Below are positions 51,567 to 60,047 of a stretch of DNA of 64,000 nt, piece after piece. Positions within the stretch are counted from its first letter, which is position 1. Each line of letters starts with the position of its first letter. The notes under the pieces are model-generated. The model saw only the letters and a list, made by a program, of their open reading frames with translations. It had not been told where the DNA came from and ran no database searches. Position numbers and translations under genes: made by a program. The stretch covers positions 5,084,001-5,148,000 of the forward strand of contig NZ_CP102592.1 in NCBI RefSeq assembly GCF_025666195.1, written 5' to 3'. The stretch is from Xanthomonas sp. CFBP 8443 (GTDB lineage: Bacteria; Pseudomonadota; Gammaproteobacteria; Xanthomonadales; Xanthomonadaceae).

Positions 51567-52640
51567 ATGAACGTGCTGCGTATTCTCACTTCCCTGGCCC
51601 TGGTCGCCGCCCTGGGCGCCTGTGCCGGCGCTCCCAAACGCACGCCACCGCCGCCGCAAGCGGCCGTGGCCACCCCCGAGGCGATGCCCGCCGACACGGC
51701 TGCCGCCGATGACGCGCGCGCCGCCGAGGCCGCGACGCAGGCCGCCGCCGAAGCCCAGGCGGCACAGGCACCCGCCGCCGGCGAGGCGATGGCCGCTGCT
51801 GCGGGCACACCGCCGACCGGCGGCGCCGAGACCGCGGCCGAGGACGACTATGCCGCGCTGTACGGCAGCGACCCGTACAACCCGGTCGCCGACCCGACGC
51901 TGCCGGCCGGCGTCGCCGTGCCGCAGAGTTTCGACCCGTGGGAGAAGTTCAACCGCAAGGTCCACACCTTCAACAACGTGGTCGACCGCGCAGTGGCGCG
52001 GCCGCTGGCGCGCGCCTACGTCAACGTGGTGCCGCGGCCGGTGCGGCTGGGCGTGACCAACTTCTTCGACAACCTCAGTTCGCCGCTGACCATGGTCAAC
52101 CAGCTGCTGCAGGGCCGGCCGTTGCAGGCCGGACAGACCCTGGGCCGGTTCCTGATGAACAGCACGCTGGGCATCGCCGGCATCTTCGACCCGGCCAGCG
52201 ACGCCAAGCTGCCGCGGCGCAGCGAGGACTTCGGCCAGACGCTCGGCGCCTGGGGCTGGCGCCGCTCGCGCTACGTGGAGCTGCCGCTGTTCGGGCCGCG
52301 CACGGTCCGCGACGTCTTCGGCCTGGCCGGCGACGCGCCGCTGTCGCCGTTGCGGCAGATCGAGGAAGACACGGTGCGCATCGGCCTGCAGGGCCTGCAG
52401 TTGGTGGACACTCGCGCGCAGCTGCTGTCGCTGGACAGCCTGCGCGACGAGGCGCCCGACGAGTACCAGCTGACCCGCGACGCGTGGATGCAGCGCCGCA
52501 GCTACCAGATCGAAGGCGACCTGCACACGCACAAGCGCCAGGACAACGATCTGCCCGACTATCTGCGCGAGGAAGAGACCAATCCGACCGTGCCGGTGGA
52601 CGCGATGCCGATCCCGGAGTGGCGCGGCGGCAGCCGCTGA
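51567..52640 (+). CDS. mlaA: MlaA (VacJ) outer-membrane lipoprotein
   Basis: Outer-membrane lipoprotein that pulls phospholipids from the outer leaflet. The 357-residue precursor has a lipoprotein signal (MNVLRILTSLALVAALGAC, lipidated Cys19). Then comes an unusual stretch of about 75 residues rich in Ala, Pro and Glu (residues about 25-95). The VacJ domain begins near DPWEKFNRKVHTFNNVVDRAVARPLARAYVNVVPRPVRLGVTNFFDNLSSPLTMVNQLLQG and continues with FGQTLGAWGWRRSRYVELPLFGPRTVRDVFG. E. coli MlaA (251 residues) lacks the long Ala-rich spacer. It is the last gene of the operon, with a strong terminator 25 bp after the stop. Confidence 0.94.
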   Translation: MNVLRILTSLALVAALGACAGAPKRTPPPPQAAVATPEAMPADTAAADDARAAEAATQAAAEAQAAQAPAAGEAMAAAAGTPPTGGAETAAEDDYAALYGSDPYNPVADPTLPAGVAVPQSFDPWEKFNRKVHTFNNVVDRAVARPLARAYVNVVPRPVRLGVTNFFDNLSSPLTMVNQLLQGRPLQAGQTLGRFLMNSTLGIAGIFDPASDAKLPRRSEDFGQTLGAWGWRRSRYVELPLFGPRTVRDVFGLAGDAPLSPLRQIEEDTVRIGLQGLQLVDTRAQLLSLDSLRDEAPDEYQLTRDAWMQRRSYQIEGDLHTHKRQDNDLPDYLREEETNPTVPVDAMPIPEWRGGSR

Positions 52641-52664
52641 GGCTGGCGCGCTCGCGGCGATACG

Positions 52665-52693
52665 AAAAAACCCGGCTTCGGCCGGGTTTTTTT
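52665..52693 (+). terminator. Rho-independent terminator of the mla operon
   Basis: A hairpin with stem CCCGGC/GCCGGG, a TTCG tetraloop and flanking A6/T7 runs. Symmetric sequence, so it may also act on transcripts from the other strand. Confidence 0.95.
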
Positions 52694-52823
52694 GTGGCTG
52701 AATCCTTCTGCCATCCCGCTGTGGGGGCATCGCGATCGTGAGAGAGCATTGCGGCGCGATTTGCGGCGCAGGACGCCCGGCGGCATCGCGGATGCCATGC
52801 ATGCCGTGCACGCAGCAGGCTTC

Positions 52824-52934
52824 GCTATTGCCGTTGCTATTGCCGTTGCTATTGCCGTTGCTATTGCCGTTGCTCTTGCGTTGCTCTTGCCGTTGTTCTT
52901 GCCGTTGCTCCTGCTGTCGCTCCTGCTGTTGCTT
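52824..52934. repeat. Degenerate 12-bp tandem repeat
   Basis: About nine copies of a 12-mer, GCTATTGCCGTT, perfect in the first four copies and drifting to GCTCTTGCCGTT, GTTCTTGCCGTT and GCTCCTGCTGTC in later ones. A similar run in inverse orientation (AAAGCCAAGCCAAAGCCGAAG) ends the element near 53500. Confidence 0.85.
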
Positions 52935-52939
52935 AGCTT

Positions 52940-53520
52940 TTGATTTACCGGGCCCCCTCAGCGCGGCAGGCCCGGCGGGCGAATACCCGAAGGGCGGCGC
53001 GCAGGATGCGCGCCGTTTTTCGCCGGCACATGGATGTGCCGTCGAAAAATGCCCGTTGGGACTGCGGACCTGGAGCGCGAAGCGCGGAAGGCGCGCTGCG
53101 GGGTGTGCTTTCTTTTGGTTACTTTTCTTTGCACAAGCAAAGAAAAGTGACCCGCGCCAGCGGAAGCTGTTGCTCTTGCTCCAAAGCTTCAAAGCTTCAA
53201 ATTTGAGTGCCAGAACCAAGACAACGGCAAAGGCAAAGCTTTCGCCTTGCGGCGAGTCACTTTTCTTTGCTCGCGCAAAGAAAAGTAACCAAAAGAAAGC
53301 GCGCCCTGCCTACGCGCCCTCCGCGCTGCGCGCTCCGGGTCCGCGGATGCACCGGGGATTCGCGGAAGGGGCATCCTGCCCCTGCCGCGAACGGCGCACA
53401 TCCATGTGCGCCGCCCCTTCGGGGTTTTTCCCCGGTCCATCCGCCGCTGCGGAAGGGAACCCGGTAAGTCAAAAGCAACAGCCAAAGCCAAGCCAAAGCC
53501 GAAGCCGAAGCGACAGCAAA
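52940..53520. repeat. Composite nested palindromic element
   Basis: A perfect 25-bp inverted repeat pairs 53108-53132 with 53275-53299 (starting CTTTCTTTTGGTTACTTTTC). Each arm is itself followed by or preceded by its own shorter hairpin: CTTTTCTTTGC-ACAA-GCAAAGAAAAG at 53122-53147 and CTTTTCTTTGC-TCGC-GCAAAGAAAAG at 53260-53285. Outer pairs around ACATGGATGTGC (53029) and CACATCCATGTG (53398) are also palindromic. No gene with believable codon use is present. Element type unknown; it resembles dispersed non-coding elements known in Xanthomonas genomes. Confidence 0.75.
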
Positions 53521-53624
53521 GGCGACGCCGCGAGCTGCATGCACTCGCGACGCAGCACAATCCGCAATGGCAGGCGCGCGCGTCCGCCGCCTGGATCAGC
53601 GACGAGCGCCAGCTGCGTGACTAC

Positions 53625-53648
53625 TGTGGGAGCGGCTTCAGCCGCGAC
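53625..53648. repeat. Single REP element
   Basis: TGTGGGAGCGGCTTCAGCCG followed by CGAC, a single REP of the same family as the 8.4 kb array and the recB doublet. Confidence 0.85.
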
Positions 53649-53772
53649 GAGCGGAGCCGGAACCGCAAGGGGTGCGATGGCTCCTCGGGTCCGATGGCCG
53701 AGCCACCCGGAGCCAAAACAGCGCATCCGGATAGCCAGGCATGGCCTTGCGGCAGCGAACGCCGCAGGCCGT

Positions 53773-54315
53773 TTACGCCAGCGCCGCCTCGATCGCCGTG
53801 CGCAGGCGCGGATCCTCGGCCGTCACGTCCGGCGCGAAGCGGCCGACGACCTGGCCGTCGCGGCCGACCAGGAACTTCTCGAAGTTCCACAGCACGCCCG
53901 GCGCCGGGTTGGGCTCGATGCCGTAGCCGAGCAGCTTCTCGCGCATCGGGCCCTCGCCCTCGGTGTGCGGCTGCGCATCGATCAGCGCGCGGTACAGCGG
54001 ATGCGTCGCCTCTCCGGTGACCGCGATCTTGGCGAACATCGGGAATGTCACGTCGTAGGTGAGCTGGCAGAACTGCTGGATCTCCGCCTCGCTGCCCGGC
54101 TCCTGGCCCTTGAAGTCATTGGCGGGAAAACCGAGCACTTCCAGCCCGTCGGCCTGCTTTTCGCGGTACAGCGCCTCCAGCCCTTCGTACTGCTTGGTCA
54201 GCCCGCACTTGGAGGCGACGTTGACCAGCAGCAGCACCTTGCCGCGATGCTCGGCCAGCGACGCGGGCTGGCCTTCGATGGTGGTCAGCGGGATGTCCTG
54301 GATCGACTGGTGCAT
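53773..54315 (-). CDS. Glutathione peroxidase family thiol peroxidase
   Basis: Predicted 180-residue cytoplasmic peroxidase of the GPx/BtuE family that reduces hydroperoxides using thioredoxin or glutathione. Peroxidatic Cys37 lies in VNVASKCGLTKQYEGLEALY. Other conserved blocks are LGFPANDFKGQEPGSEAEIQQFC (with Gln and the second Cys), and WNFEKFLVGRDGQVVGRF with the catalytic Trp and Asn. It is cysteine-based, not selenocysteine. Start ATG at 54315. The 3' side is a REP-rich region. Confidence 0.95.
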   Translation of the reverse strand: MHQSIQDIPLTTIEGQPASLAEHRGKVLLLVNVASKCGLTKQYEGLEALYREKQADGLEVLGFPANDFKGQEPGSEAEIQQFCQLTYDVTFPMFAKIAVTGEATHPLYRALIDAQPHTEGEGPMREKLLGYGIEPNPAPGVLWNFEKFLVGRDGQVVGRFAPDVTAEDPRLRTAIEAALA

Positions 54316-54387
54316 GCGCGGCTCCTAACAACGGGTGGGAGCGCAAGCATAGGCGCATGACCACGCCGCGGCCATGGCGCGACGGGT

Positions 54388-54768
54388 TCAGTCGACGCAG
54401 ATCTGCGAAGCGCCCACGCCGCCCTGCACTTGCTGCCGGCAGCCGAAATTCTCGCTGATGTCGCGCTGGCACACGCCCTGGGCGGCGGTGCCGGTCGGCA
54501 CCGGCGTCACCGCCAGGCAATCGCCGCGGCACTGGCCGCTGTCGCTACAGGTCTTGCCGGCGTCGGCGAACGGAACCACGCATTTGAGCAGGCCGCGCCG
54601 GCCGAGCGGACGCAGGCTGCCGCCCTGCGCGGTGCACGCCGCAGCGTCCGGCGCCGCCTCGGCGCCATCGCTGCCGGACTGCGCTGCGGGCGTGGCATGC
54701 GGGGTCGGGCCGCTGGCGCAGGCGGCCAGCAGCAGGCAGGACAACAGGGTGGACCAGCGCATCGACAT
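54388..54768 (-). CDS. Cys-rich lipoprotein of unknown function
   Basis: Predicted 126-residue lipoprotein. Signal MSMRWSTLLSCLLLAAC ends in lipobox LLAAC; the first residue after processing is Cys17. The mature part after a disordered Gly/Ala segment carries about eight cysteines (ACTAQGG, LKCVVPF, KTCSDSGQCRGDCLAV, GVCQRD, FGCRQQ, QICVD), implying several disulfides. I chose the ATG at 54768 because GGAG lies six bases upstream; an ATG at 54780 has no such site. Family not recognised. It lies between the peroxidase and rmuC, all on the minus strand. Confidence 0.78.
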   Translation of the reverse strand: MSMRWSTLLSCLLLAACASGPTPHATPAAQSGSDGAEAAPDAAACTAQGGSLRPLGRRGLLKCVVPFADAGKTCSDSGQCRGDCLAVTPVPTGTAAQGVCQRDISENFGCRQQVQGGVGASQICVD

Positions 54769-54851
54769 CGGCGTCTCCATTCGGACAGGGTTGCGATGCT
54801 CAGTATCGCAGCGCGCGCGTTGCGGCGGATGCAGGACCGTGCGCGATGCGC

Positions 54852-56444
54852 TCACTCCTGTTCGTCGCGCGCGGCATCCTCGTCCGGATCCGGATCGGCG
54901 ATCGGCAGTTCCAGATCGAGCAGCGGCGCCAGCTGCGCATCGGCCAACGTCTCCACCCCGCGCAGGCGGCGCTCGATGGTGCGGGTCTTGCGGCTGGCAT
55001 CGCCCAGGCTCTTGCCGACGGTGCTGATCTGCTTTTCGGCCTTTTCCAGGATGCCGGCGAACTTGCCGAACTCGCTCTTGACCGCCGCCAGCACGCCCCA
55101 CACTTCGCTGGAACGCTTCTCGATGGCCAGCGTGCGAAAGCCCATCTGCAGGCTGTTGAGCAACGCAGTGACGGTGGTGGGGCCGGCGATGACGATGCGG
55201 TGCTCGCGCTGCAGCAGGTCGGCCAAGCCGGGCCGGCGCAGGGTTTCGGCGTACAGGCCTTCGGTGGGCAGGAACATCACCGCGAAGTCGGTGGTGTGCG
55301 GCGGCGCGATGTACTTGTCGCTGATCGACTTGGCCTGCACCCGGATCGCGCGTTCCAGTTGCGCGCCCATCGTCAGCACCAGGTCCGGATCGCCCTGTTC
55401 CTGCGCGTCGAGCAGCCGCTCGTAGTCCTCGCGCGGGAACTTGGCGTCGATCGGCAGCCACACCGGCGTGTCCTCGTGGCCGCGGCCGGGCAGGCGCACC
55501 GCGAAATCGACCATCTCGTTGCGCTCCGGGCGCACCTTCACGCCGCGCGCGTACTGCTCCTGGGTCAGGGTCTGCTCGAGGATGTTCTCCAGCTGCACCT
55601 CGCCCCAGCCGCCGCGGTTCTTGACGTTGCTCAGCACGCGCTTGAGGTCGCCGACGCCGGTGGCCAGCTGCTGCATTTCGCCCAGCCCGCGCTGGACCTG
55701 CTCGAGCCGCTCGGAGACCAGCTTGAACGACGCATCCAGGCGCGTGTTGAGCGTGGTCTGCAGCTTCTCGTCGACGGTGCCGCGCATCTGCTCGAGCTTG
55801 GCCGCGTTGTCGGCCTGCAGTTCCTTCAGCCGCTCTTCCAGGGTGGCGCGCATCTCACCGATGCGCTGCTCGTTGCGCTGGATCAGTTCGTTGAGCCGCT
55901 GGCCGAGCGCGTCGGCGAAGCGCTGCTGCGATTCGGCGCCTTCCAGACGCCCGCGGCGCGCATCCTCGACCAGGGTTTCGCGCAATCCGGTCAGGTGCGC
56001 GTCGATGCGCGCGATCAGCTCGCTCTGTTGCTGGCCGAAGTGCAGCATGCGCGCGTCCTGCTGCTGACCGAACGCGTCGAGCTGGCCGCGCATTTCGAGC
56101 AGGCGCTGGTTGAGCAGTTCGGCCACGCGCTGCTGCGCCTCGCCGGCCTCGACCCGGCCGCGGCGCGCGTCCTCAGTCAGCGCCTCGCGCAGCAGGTCCA
56201 GGCGCTGGTCGGTGCGGGTGGACAGGTCGGCCAGATGGCGGGCGAAGCCCTCGCTGCGCGCGTCCTGCTGCCGCGCCAGGCTGTCGAGCTGCTCGCGCAG
56301 TTCGCCGCGGCCGCTGCGCTGTTCCTCGCGCAGGGCCTGTTCCAGCGCCGCGGGATTGTTCCGGCGCAACAGCAGCGCCAGCAACAGCACGATGACCGCG
56401 CACAGCAGGCCGGCCAGGATCAGGAAATGGGGATCGGTTTGCAT
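54852..56444 (-). CDS. rmuC: DNA recombination protein RmuC
   Basis: Predicted 530-residue RmuC protein, a putative nuclease that limits recombination between inverted repeats. Architecture: an N-terminal membrane helix (residues 8-26, LILAGLLCAVIVLLLALLL), a long coiled coil (about 30-250, with repeated 'RREALTEDARRGRVEAGEAQQR' type segments), and a C-terminal conserved domain with NVKNRGGWGEVQLENILEQTL, VDFAVRLPGRGHEDTPVWLPIDAKFPREDYERLLDA and KYIAPPHTTDFAVMFLPTEGLYAE, the PD-(D/E)XK-like part. ATG at 56444. Interesting next to a window rich in inverted repeats, but it is a normal housekeeping gene. Confidence 0.94.
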   Translation of the reverse strand: MQTDPHFLILAGLLCAVIVLLLALLLRRNNPAALEQALREEQRSGRGELREQLDSLARQQDARSEGFARHLADLSTRTDQRLDLLREALTEDARRGRVEAGEAQQRVAELLNQRLLEMRGQLDAFGQQQDARMLHFGQQQSELIARIDAHLTGLRETLVEDARRGRLEGAESQQRFADALGQRLNELIQRNEQRIGEMRATLEERLKELQADNAAKLEQMRGTVDEKLQTTLNTRLDASFKLVSERLEQVQRGLGEMQQLATGVGDLKRVLSNVKNRGGWGEVQLENILEQTLTQEQYARGVKVRPERNEMVDFAVRLPGRGHEDTPVWLPIDAKFPREDYERLLDAQEQGDPDLVLTMGAQLERAIRVQAKSISDKYIAPPHTTDFAVMFLPTEGLYAETLRRPGLADLLQREHRIVIAGPTTVTALLNSLQMGFRTLAIEKRSSEVWGVLAAVKSEFGKFAGILEKAEKQISTVGKSLGDASRKTRTIERRLRGVETLADAQLAPLLDLELPIADPDPDEDAARDEQE

Positions 56445-56610
56445 GCCGCCAGTGTAGCCGGCCGCGTCGCAGCAGCTGCGCCACGGCCGCGCGTCGGCCA
56501 CGCCCTGACCAGCATGTCGCGCTGAGCGTGCGCGCTGCTGGCGAGCGCGACGCATTGCGCACGATGCCGCGCTGGTGCACGCTCGGCCGCCCCACACTCG
56601 GCCCGACCGC

Positions 56611-57234
56611 ATGCTCACCCTGTACGGCAAGTCGTCCTCGATCAACGTGCGCAAGGTGCTGTGGCTGTGCGCGGAACTGGACCTGGCGATCGAACAGCTG
56701 CCCTATGGCGCCGGCTTCGCCGCGGTGGACACGCCGGCGTTCCGTGCGTTGAATCCGAACGCGCTGGTCCCGGTGCTGCGCGACGGCGACTTCGTGCTGT
56801 GGGAGTCCAACAGCATCTGCCGCTACCTGGCGGCGCGCCAGGGGCGCAGCGACCTGCTGCCGGCCGCCGCGCAGGGTCGCGCCCACGTCGAGCAATGGAT
56901 GGACTGGCAGGCCACCGAATTGAACAACGCCTGGCGCTACGCGTTCATGGCATTGGTGCGCGACAGCCCCGACCATCGCGACGCCACGGCGATCGCGCGC
57001 AGCACGGCGGACTGGCACCGGCACATGGGCATTCTCGACGCGCAGCTGCAGCGCACCGGCGCCTATGCGGCGGGCGCGGACTTCACCCTGGCCGACATCG
57101 TGCTCGGCCTGGCCACCCAGCGCTGGATGGCCACGCCGATGCCGCGCCCGACGCTGACGGCGGTGGAGGCGTACCACGAGCGGCTGTCGGCGCGTCCCGG
57201 GTTCCTGGCGCACGGGCGCAACGGCCTGCCCTGA
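56611..57234 (+). CDS. Glutathione S-transferase
   Basis: Predicted 207-residue GST. N-terminal thioredoxin-like domain: MLTLYGKSSSINVRKVLWLCAELDLAIEQLPYG with catalytic Ser/Asn region near residues 8-12, and the Glu-Ser glutathione-binding pair in FVLWESNSICRYLA. The C-terminal helical domain carries FTLADIVLGLATQRW (N-capping box). ATG at 56611 has no upstream neighbour. Substrate unknown; such GSTs detoxify electrophiles. Confidence 0.93.
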   Translation: MLTLYGKSSSINVRKVLWLCAELDLAIEQLPYGAGFAAVDTPAFRALNPNALVPVLRDGDFVLWESNSICRYLAARQGRSDLLPAAAQGRAHVEQWMDWQATELNNAWRYAFMALVRDSPDHRDATAIARSTADWHRHMGILDAQLQRTGAYAAGADFTLADIVLGLATQRWMATPMPRPTLTAVEAYHERLSARPGFLAHGRNGLP

Positions 57235-57350
57235 CCGCGCCGTCGTGCAGGGCGCGCCGCCGCGATGCCGTCCGCCACGCGCTCCCGTAGCTTTGCTGCA
57301 CCGCATTGGGCGACACTCGCGGGCTTGTCCCATCGCTTCCCGAGGCCCGC

Positions 57351-58778
57351 ATGTCGTTCCTGTTCCGGCGCAAGTCGCTCGATCTGGTCACCGTCCACGA
57401 GGCCGGGCGCCGACTGGTGCCCACGCTGAGCTGGCCGCACCTGGTGGCACTGGGCATCGGCGCGATCGTCGGCACCGGCATCTACACCCTGATCGGGGTC
57501 GGCGCCGACAAGGCCGGCCCGGCGGTGCTGCTGTCGTTCGCGGTGGCCGGGGCGATCTGCGCCTGCGCCGCGCTGGCCTATGCGGAGATGGCGACGATGA
57601 TGCCGGCCGCCGGCAGCGCCTATACCTACAGCTACATCGCGCTCGGCGAGAGCATCGCCTGGGTGGTGGGCTGGAGCCTGATCCTGGAGTACTCGCTGGT
57701 GGTCAGCACGGTGGCGGTGGGCTGGTCCGGCTATGCGGTGGGCTTCCTCAAGGGCGTGGGCGTGGACCTGCCGCTATGGCTGACCGCCGGGCCGCACGTG
57801 CCGGGCGGATTCGTCAACCTGCCGGCGGTGCTGATCACCTTCGTCGTCGCCGGCATGCTGATGCTCGGCACCCAGGCCAGCGCCACCGTCAACGCGGTGC
57901 TGGTGGCGGTGAAGATCGTCGCCCTAACCGTGTTCGTGGTGATCGCGCTGCCGCATTTCGACAGCGCGCGGATGGAGCCGTTCATGCCGTTCGGCTTCGC
58001 CAAGACGATGGGCGCCGACGGCGTCGAACGCGGGGTGATGGCCGCGGCGGCGATCATCTTCTTCGCCTTCTACGGCTTCGATGCGATCTCCACCGCGGCC
58101 GAGGAAACCAAGAAACCCGAGCGCGACCTGGCGATCGGCATCCTCGGCTCGATGGTCGGCTGCACGCTGATCTACGTGCTGGTGGCGCTGTCCGCGGTCG
58201 GCGCGATGAGCTACACGGTGTTCGGGCAGAGCGCCGAGCCGCTGGCGCTGATCCTGCGCGAACTCGGCCAGGGCAAGGCGGCGACGCTGATCGCCGCGGC
58301 CGCGGTGATCGCGTTGCCGACGGTGCTGCTGGCGTTCCTGTACGGGCAGAGCCGGATCTTCTTCGTGATGTCGCGCGACGGGCTGCTGCCGCGCGGGCTG
58401 TCCAAGGTCAGCGCGCGCACCGGCACGCCGGTGGCGACCACGCTGTTCACCGCGATCCTGGTGGCGGCGCTGGCCGGCGTGGCGCGGCTGGACGAGATCG
58501 CCGCGCTGGCCAACGCCGGTACCCTGGCCGCGTTCATCGCGGTGGCCGCGTGCCTGCTGGTGCTGCGCGTGCGCGAGCCCAACCGGGTGCGCAAGTTCCG
58601 CACGCCACTGGCGTGGGTGGTCGCGCCGCTGGCGATCGGCGGCTGCCTGTACCTGTTCTGGAGCCTGCCGCACACCACGCAGAAATGGTTCGCGCTGTGG
58701 AACGCGATCGGCGTGGTCGCCTACCTGCTGTACGGGCGCCGCCACAGCCTGCTGCGGCGCGAGGCGCCGCGGCCGTGA
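57351..58778 (+). CDS. APC-family amino-acid permease
   Basis: Predicted 475-residue inner-membrane transporter with twelve hydrophobic segments, in the cationic amino-acid transporter/YfnA branch of the APC superfamily. Signature regions: LVALGIGAIVGTGIYTLIGVGADKAGPAVLLSFAVAGAICACAALAYAEMATMMPAAGSAYTYSYIALGE, IIFFAFYGFDAISTAAEETKKPERDLAIGI, and FFVMSRDGLLPRGLSKVSARTGTPVATTL. ATG at 57351. Substrate not inferable beyond amino acids. Its stop overlaps the next gene as GTGA. Confidence 0.94.
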   Translation: MSFLFRRKSLDLVTVHEAGRRLVPTLSWPHLVALGIGAIVGTGIYTLIGVGADKAGPAVLLSFAVAGAICACAALAYAEMATMMPAAGSAYTYSYIALGESIAWVVGWSLILEYSLVVSTVAVGWSGYAVGFLKGVGVDLPLWLTAGPHVPGGFVNLPAVLITFVVAGMLMLGTQASATVNAVLVAVKIVALTVFVVIALPHFDSARMEPFMPFGFAKTMGADGVERGVMAAAAIIFFAFYGFDAISTAAEETKKPERDLAIGILGSMVGCTLIYVLVALSAVGAMSYTVFGQSAEPLALILRELGQGKAATLIAAAAVIALPTVLLAFLYGQSRIFFVMSRDGLLPRGLSKVSARTGTPVATTLFTAILVAALAGVARLDEIAALANAGTLAAFIAVAACLLVLRVREPNRVRKFRTPLAWVVAPLAIGGCLYLFWSLPHTTQKWFALWNAIGVVAYLLYGRRHSLLRREAPRP

Positions 58779-59497
58779 CGCCGTCCTTCCAGGCGCTGCT
58801 GGCGCGCCACATCGGCACCGCCTTCGCCCGGCAGATGGCGTTGGCCGACGTGCTCGGCGAACGCGGCTGGCGCCTGGATCTGGCCGAGGGCATTGCGCAC
58901 TTCGACGACGACCTGCACTTCCCGGTCCAGCTGCTGGGCAGCGCCGCCGAGGACAGCGCCAGTTGGCTGTGGGCCTGGGCCAACACCGCCAGCAACCTGC
59001 CGGAGAACCTGCTGGTCGCGGCGAACGCGCTGCGCGAAATTGGCGAACGCGAGGGTCCGGCCGAACTGGCCACCGCGTCGCTGCCGCTGGACGACGACGG
59101 CCACACGCTGGCCCTGCTCGCCGCCGCACTCAGCGTGCAGTGCTACTACCGCGGCCCGTATCGCGGCGGCGCGCTGTTCTTCCTGCTCGACGACGTTCCC
59201 GCCAGCGTGTTCGCGCCGTGCGACGATGCGCGCGTGCTCAGCCTGCTCGGACAATTGGTCGCGCAGTTCCCGCTCGATCACCGTGCGATGACCGAGGGCT
59301 TTCTCGACGACCAGGAGTATGCGTTGCAGCGCGAATCCGGGCAGACCGTGGCCACGCGTGGCGGCAGCCGGATCACCCTCGCCTTCGACGCGCTGGGTCG
59401 CCTGGCCCAAGTGCAGGGCAGCCTCGCGCCGCAGCAAGCCACCACGGTGGCGGCGGCGGACAAGCCGGCGCCGAAATGGCAGTTCTGGAAAAAGTAA
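58775..59497 (+). CDS. DUF6882 domain protein
   Basis: Predicted 240-residue soluble protein, starting with GTG in a GTGA overlap with the permease stop, so translationally coupled. Typical DUF6882 features: LGSAAEDSASWLWAWANTASNLPENLLVAANALREIG (W-x-W-A-W-A-N), and YYRGPYRGGALFFLLDD. The C-terminal 20 residues are basic (KPAPKWQFWKK). Function unknown. Coupling to an amino-acid permease may be incidental. Confidence 0.8.
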   Translation: MTPSFQALLARHIGTAFARQMALADVLGERGWRLDLAEGIAHFDDDLHFPVQLLGSAAEDSASWLWAWANTASNLPENLLVAANALREIGEREGPAELATASLPLDDDGHTLALLAAALSVQCYYRGPYRGGALFFLLDDVPASVFAPCDDARVLSLLGQLVAQFPLDHRAMTEGFLDDQEYALQRESGQTVATRGGSRITLAFDALGRLAQVQGSLAPQQATTVAAADKPAPKWQFWKK

Positions 59498-59507
59498 CAA
59501 CGCCACG

Positions 59508-59945
59508 CATAGCCCCTCTCCCCTCGGGAGAGGGGTTGGGGTGAGGGTCCGGCGCGAAGCGTCTCGCGGAGTTTGGATACACGAGGCTGCGCCCGCACCC
59601 TCATCCGCCCCTGCGGGGCACCTTCTCCCGATGGGAGAAGGGAACAGCCATAGCCCCTCTCCCACCGGGAGAGGGGTTGGGGTGAGGGTACGGCGCGAAG
59701 CGTCTCGCGGAGTTTGGATACACGAGGCTGCGCCCGTACCCTCATCCGCCCCTGCGGGGCACCTTCTCCCGATGGGAGAAGGAACAGCCGTAGCCCCTCT
59801 CCCACCGGGAGAGGGGTGGGGTGAGGGTACGGCGCGAAAGCGTCTCGTCGCGTTTGGGTGCACGAGGCTGCGCCCGTGCCCTCATTTGCCCCTGCGCGCC
59901 ACCTTCCCCCGAAAAGGGAGCCATGTCCCGACGGGAGAAGGTACA
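59508..59945. repeat. Tandem array of dispersed palindrome family B
   Basis: Three full units and one partial of the GGGAGAGGGGTTGGGGTGAG / CCCTCATCCGCCCCTGCGGG composite (GGGAGAGGGG copies near 59526, 59667 and 59807), period about 140 bp. It fills most of the gap between the DUF6882 stop and the MFS stop, which are convergent. Confidence 0.92.
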
Positions 59946-60047
59946 AATTTCACGGCGCCGCGGCCTGCCAGTTGCCACAAATGCATGCCTTGAAACGGAT
60001 GCGAGCATCACCCGATCCAAGCAGAAAACAGCGCACCGGGCACGCGC

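Noticed and set aside
52738..53520. Coding frames across the nested palindromic region
   Set aside because: Repeated Leu/Pro or Lys/Ala runs arise from the tandem repeats, and all frames are interrupted or overlap the inverted repeats.
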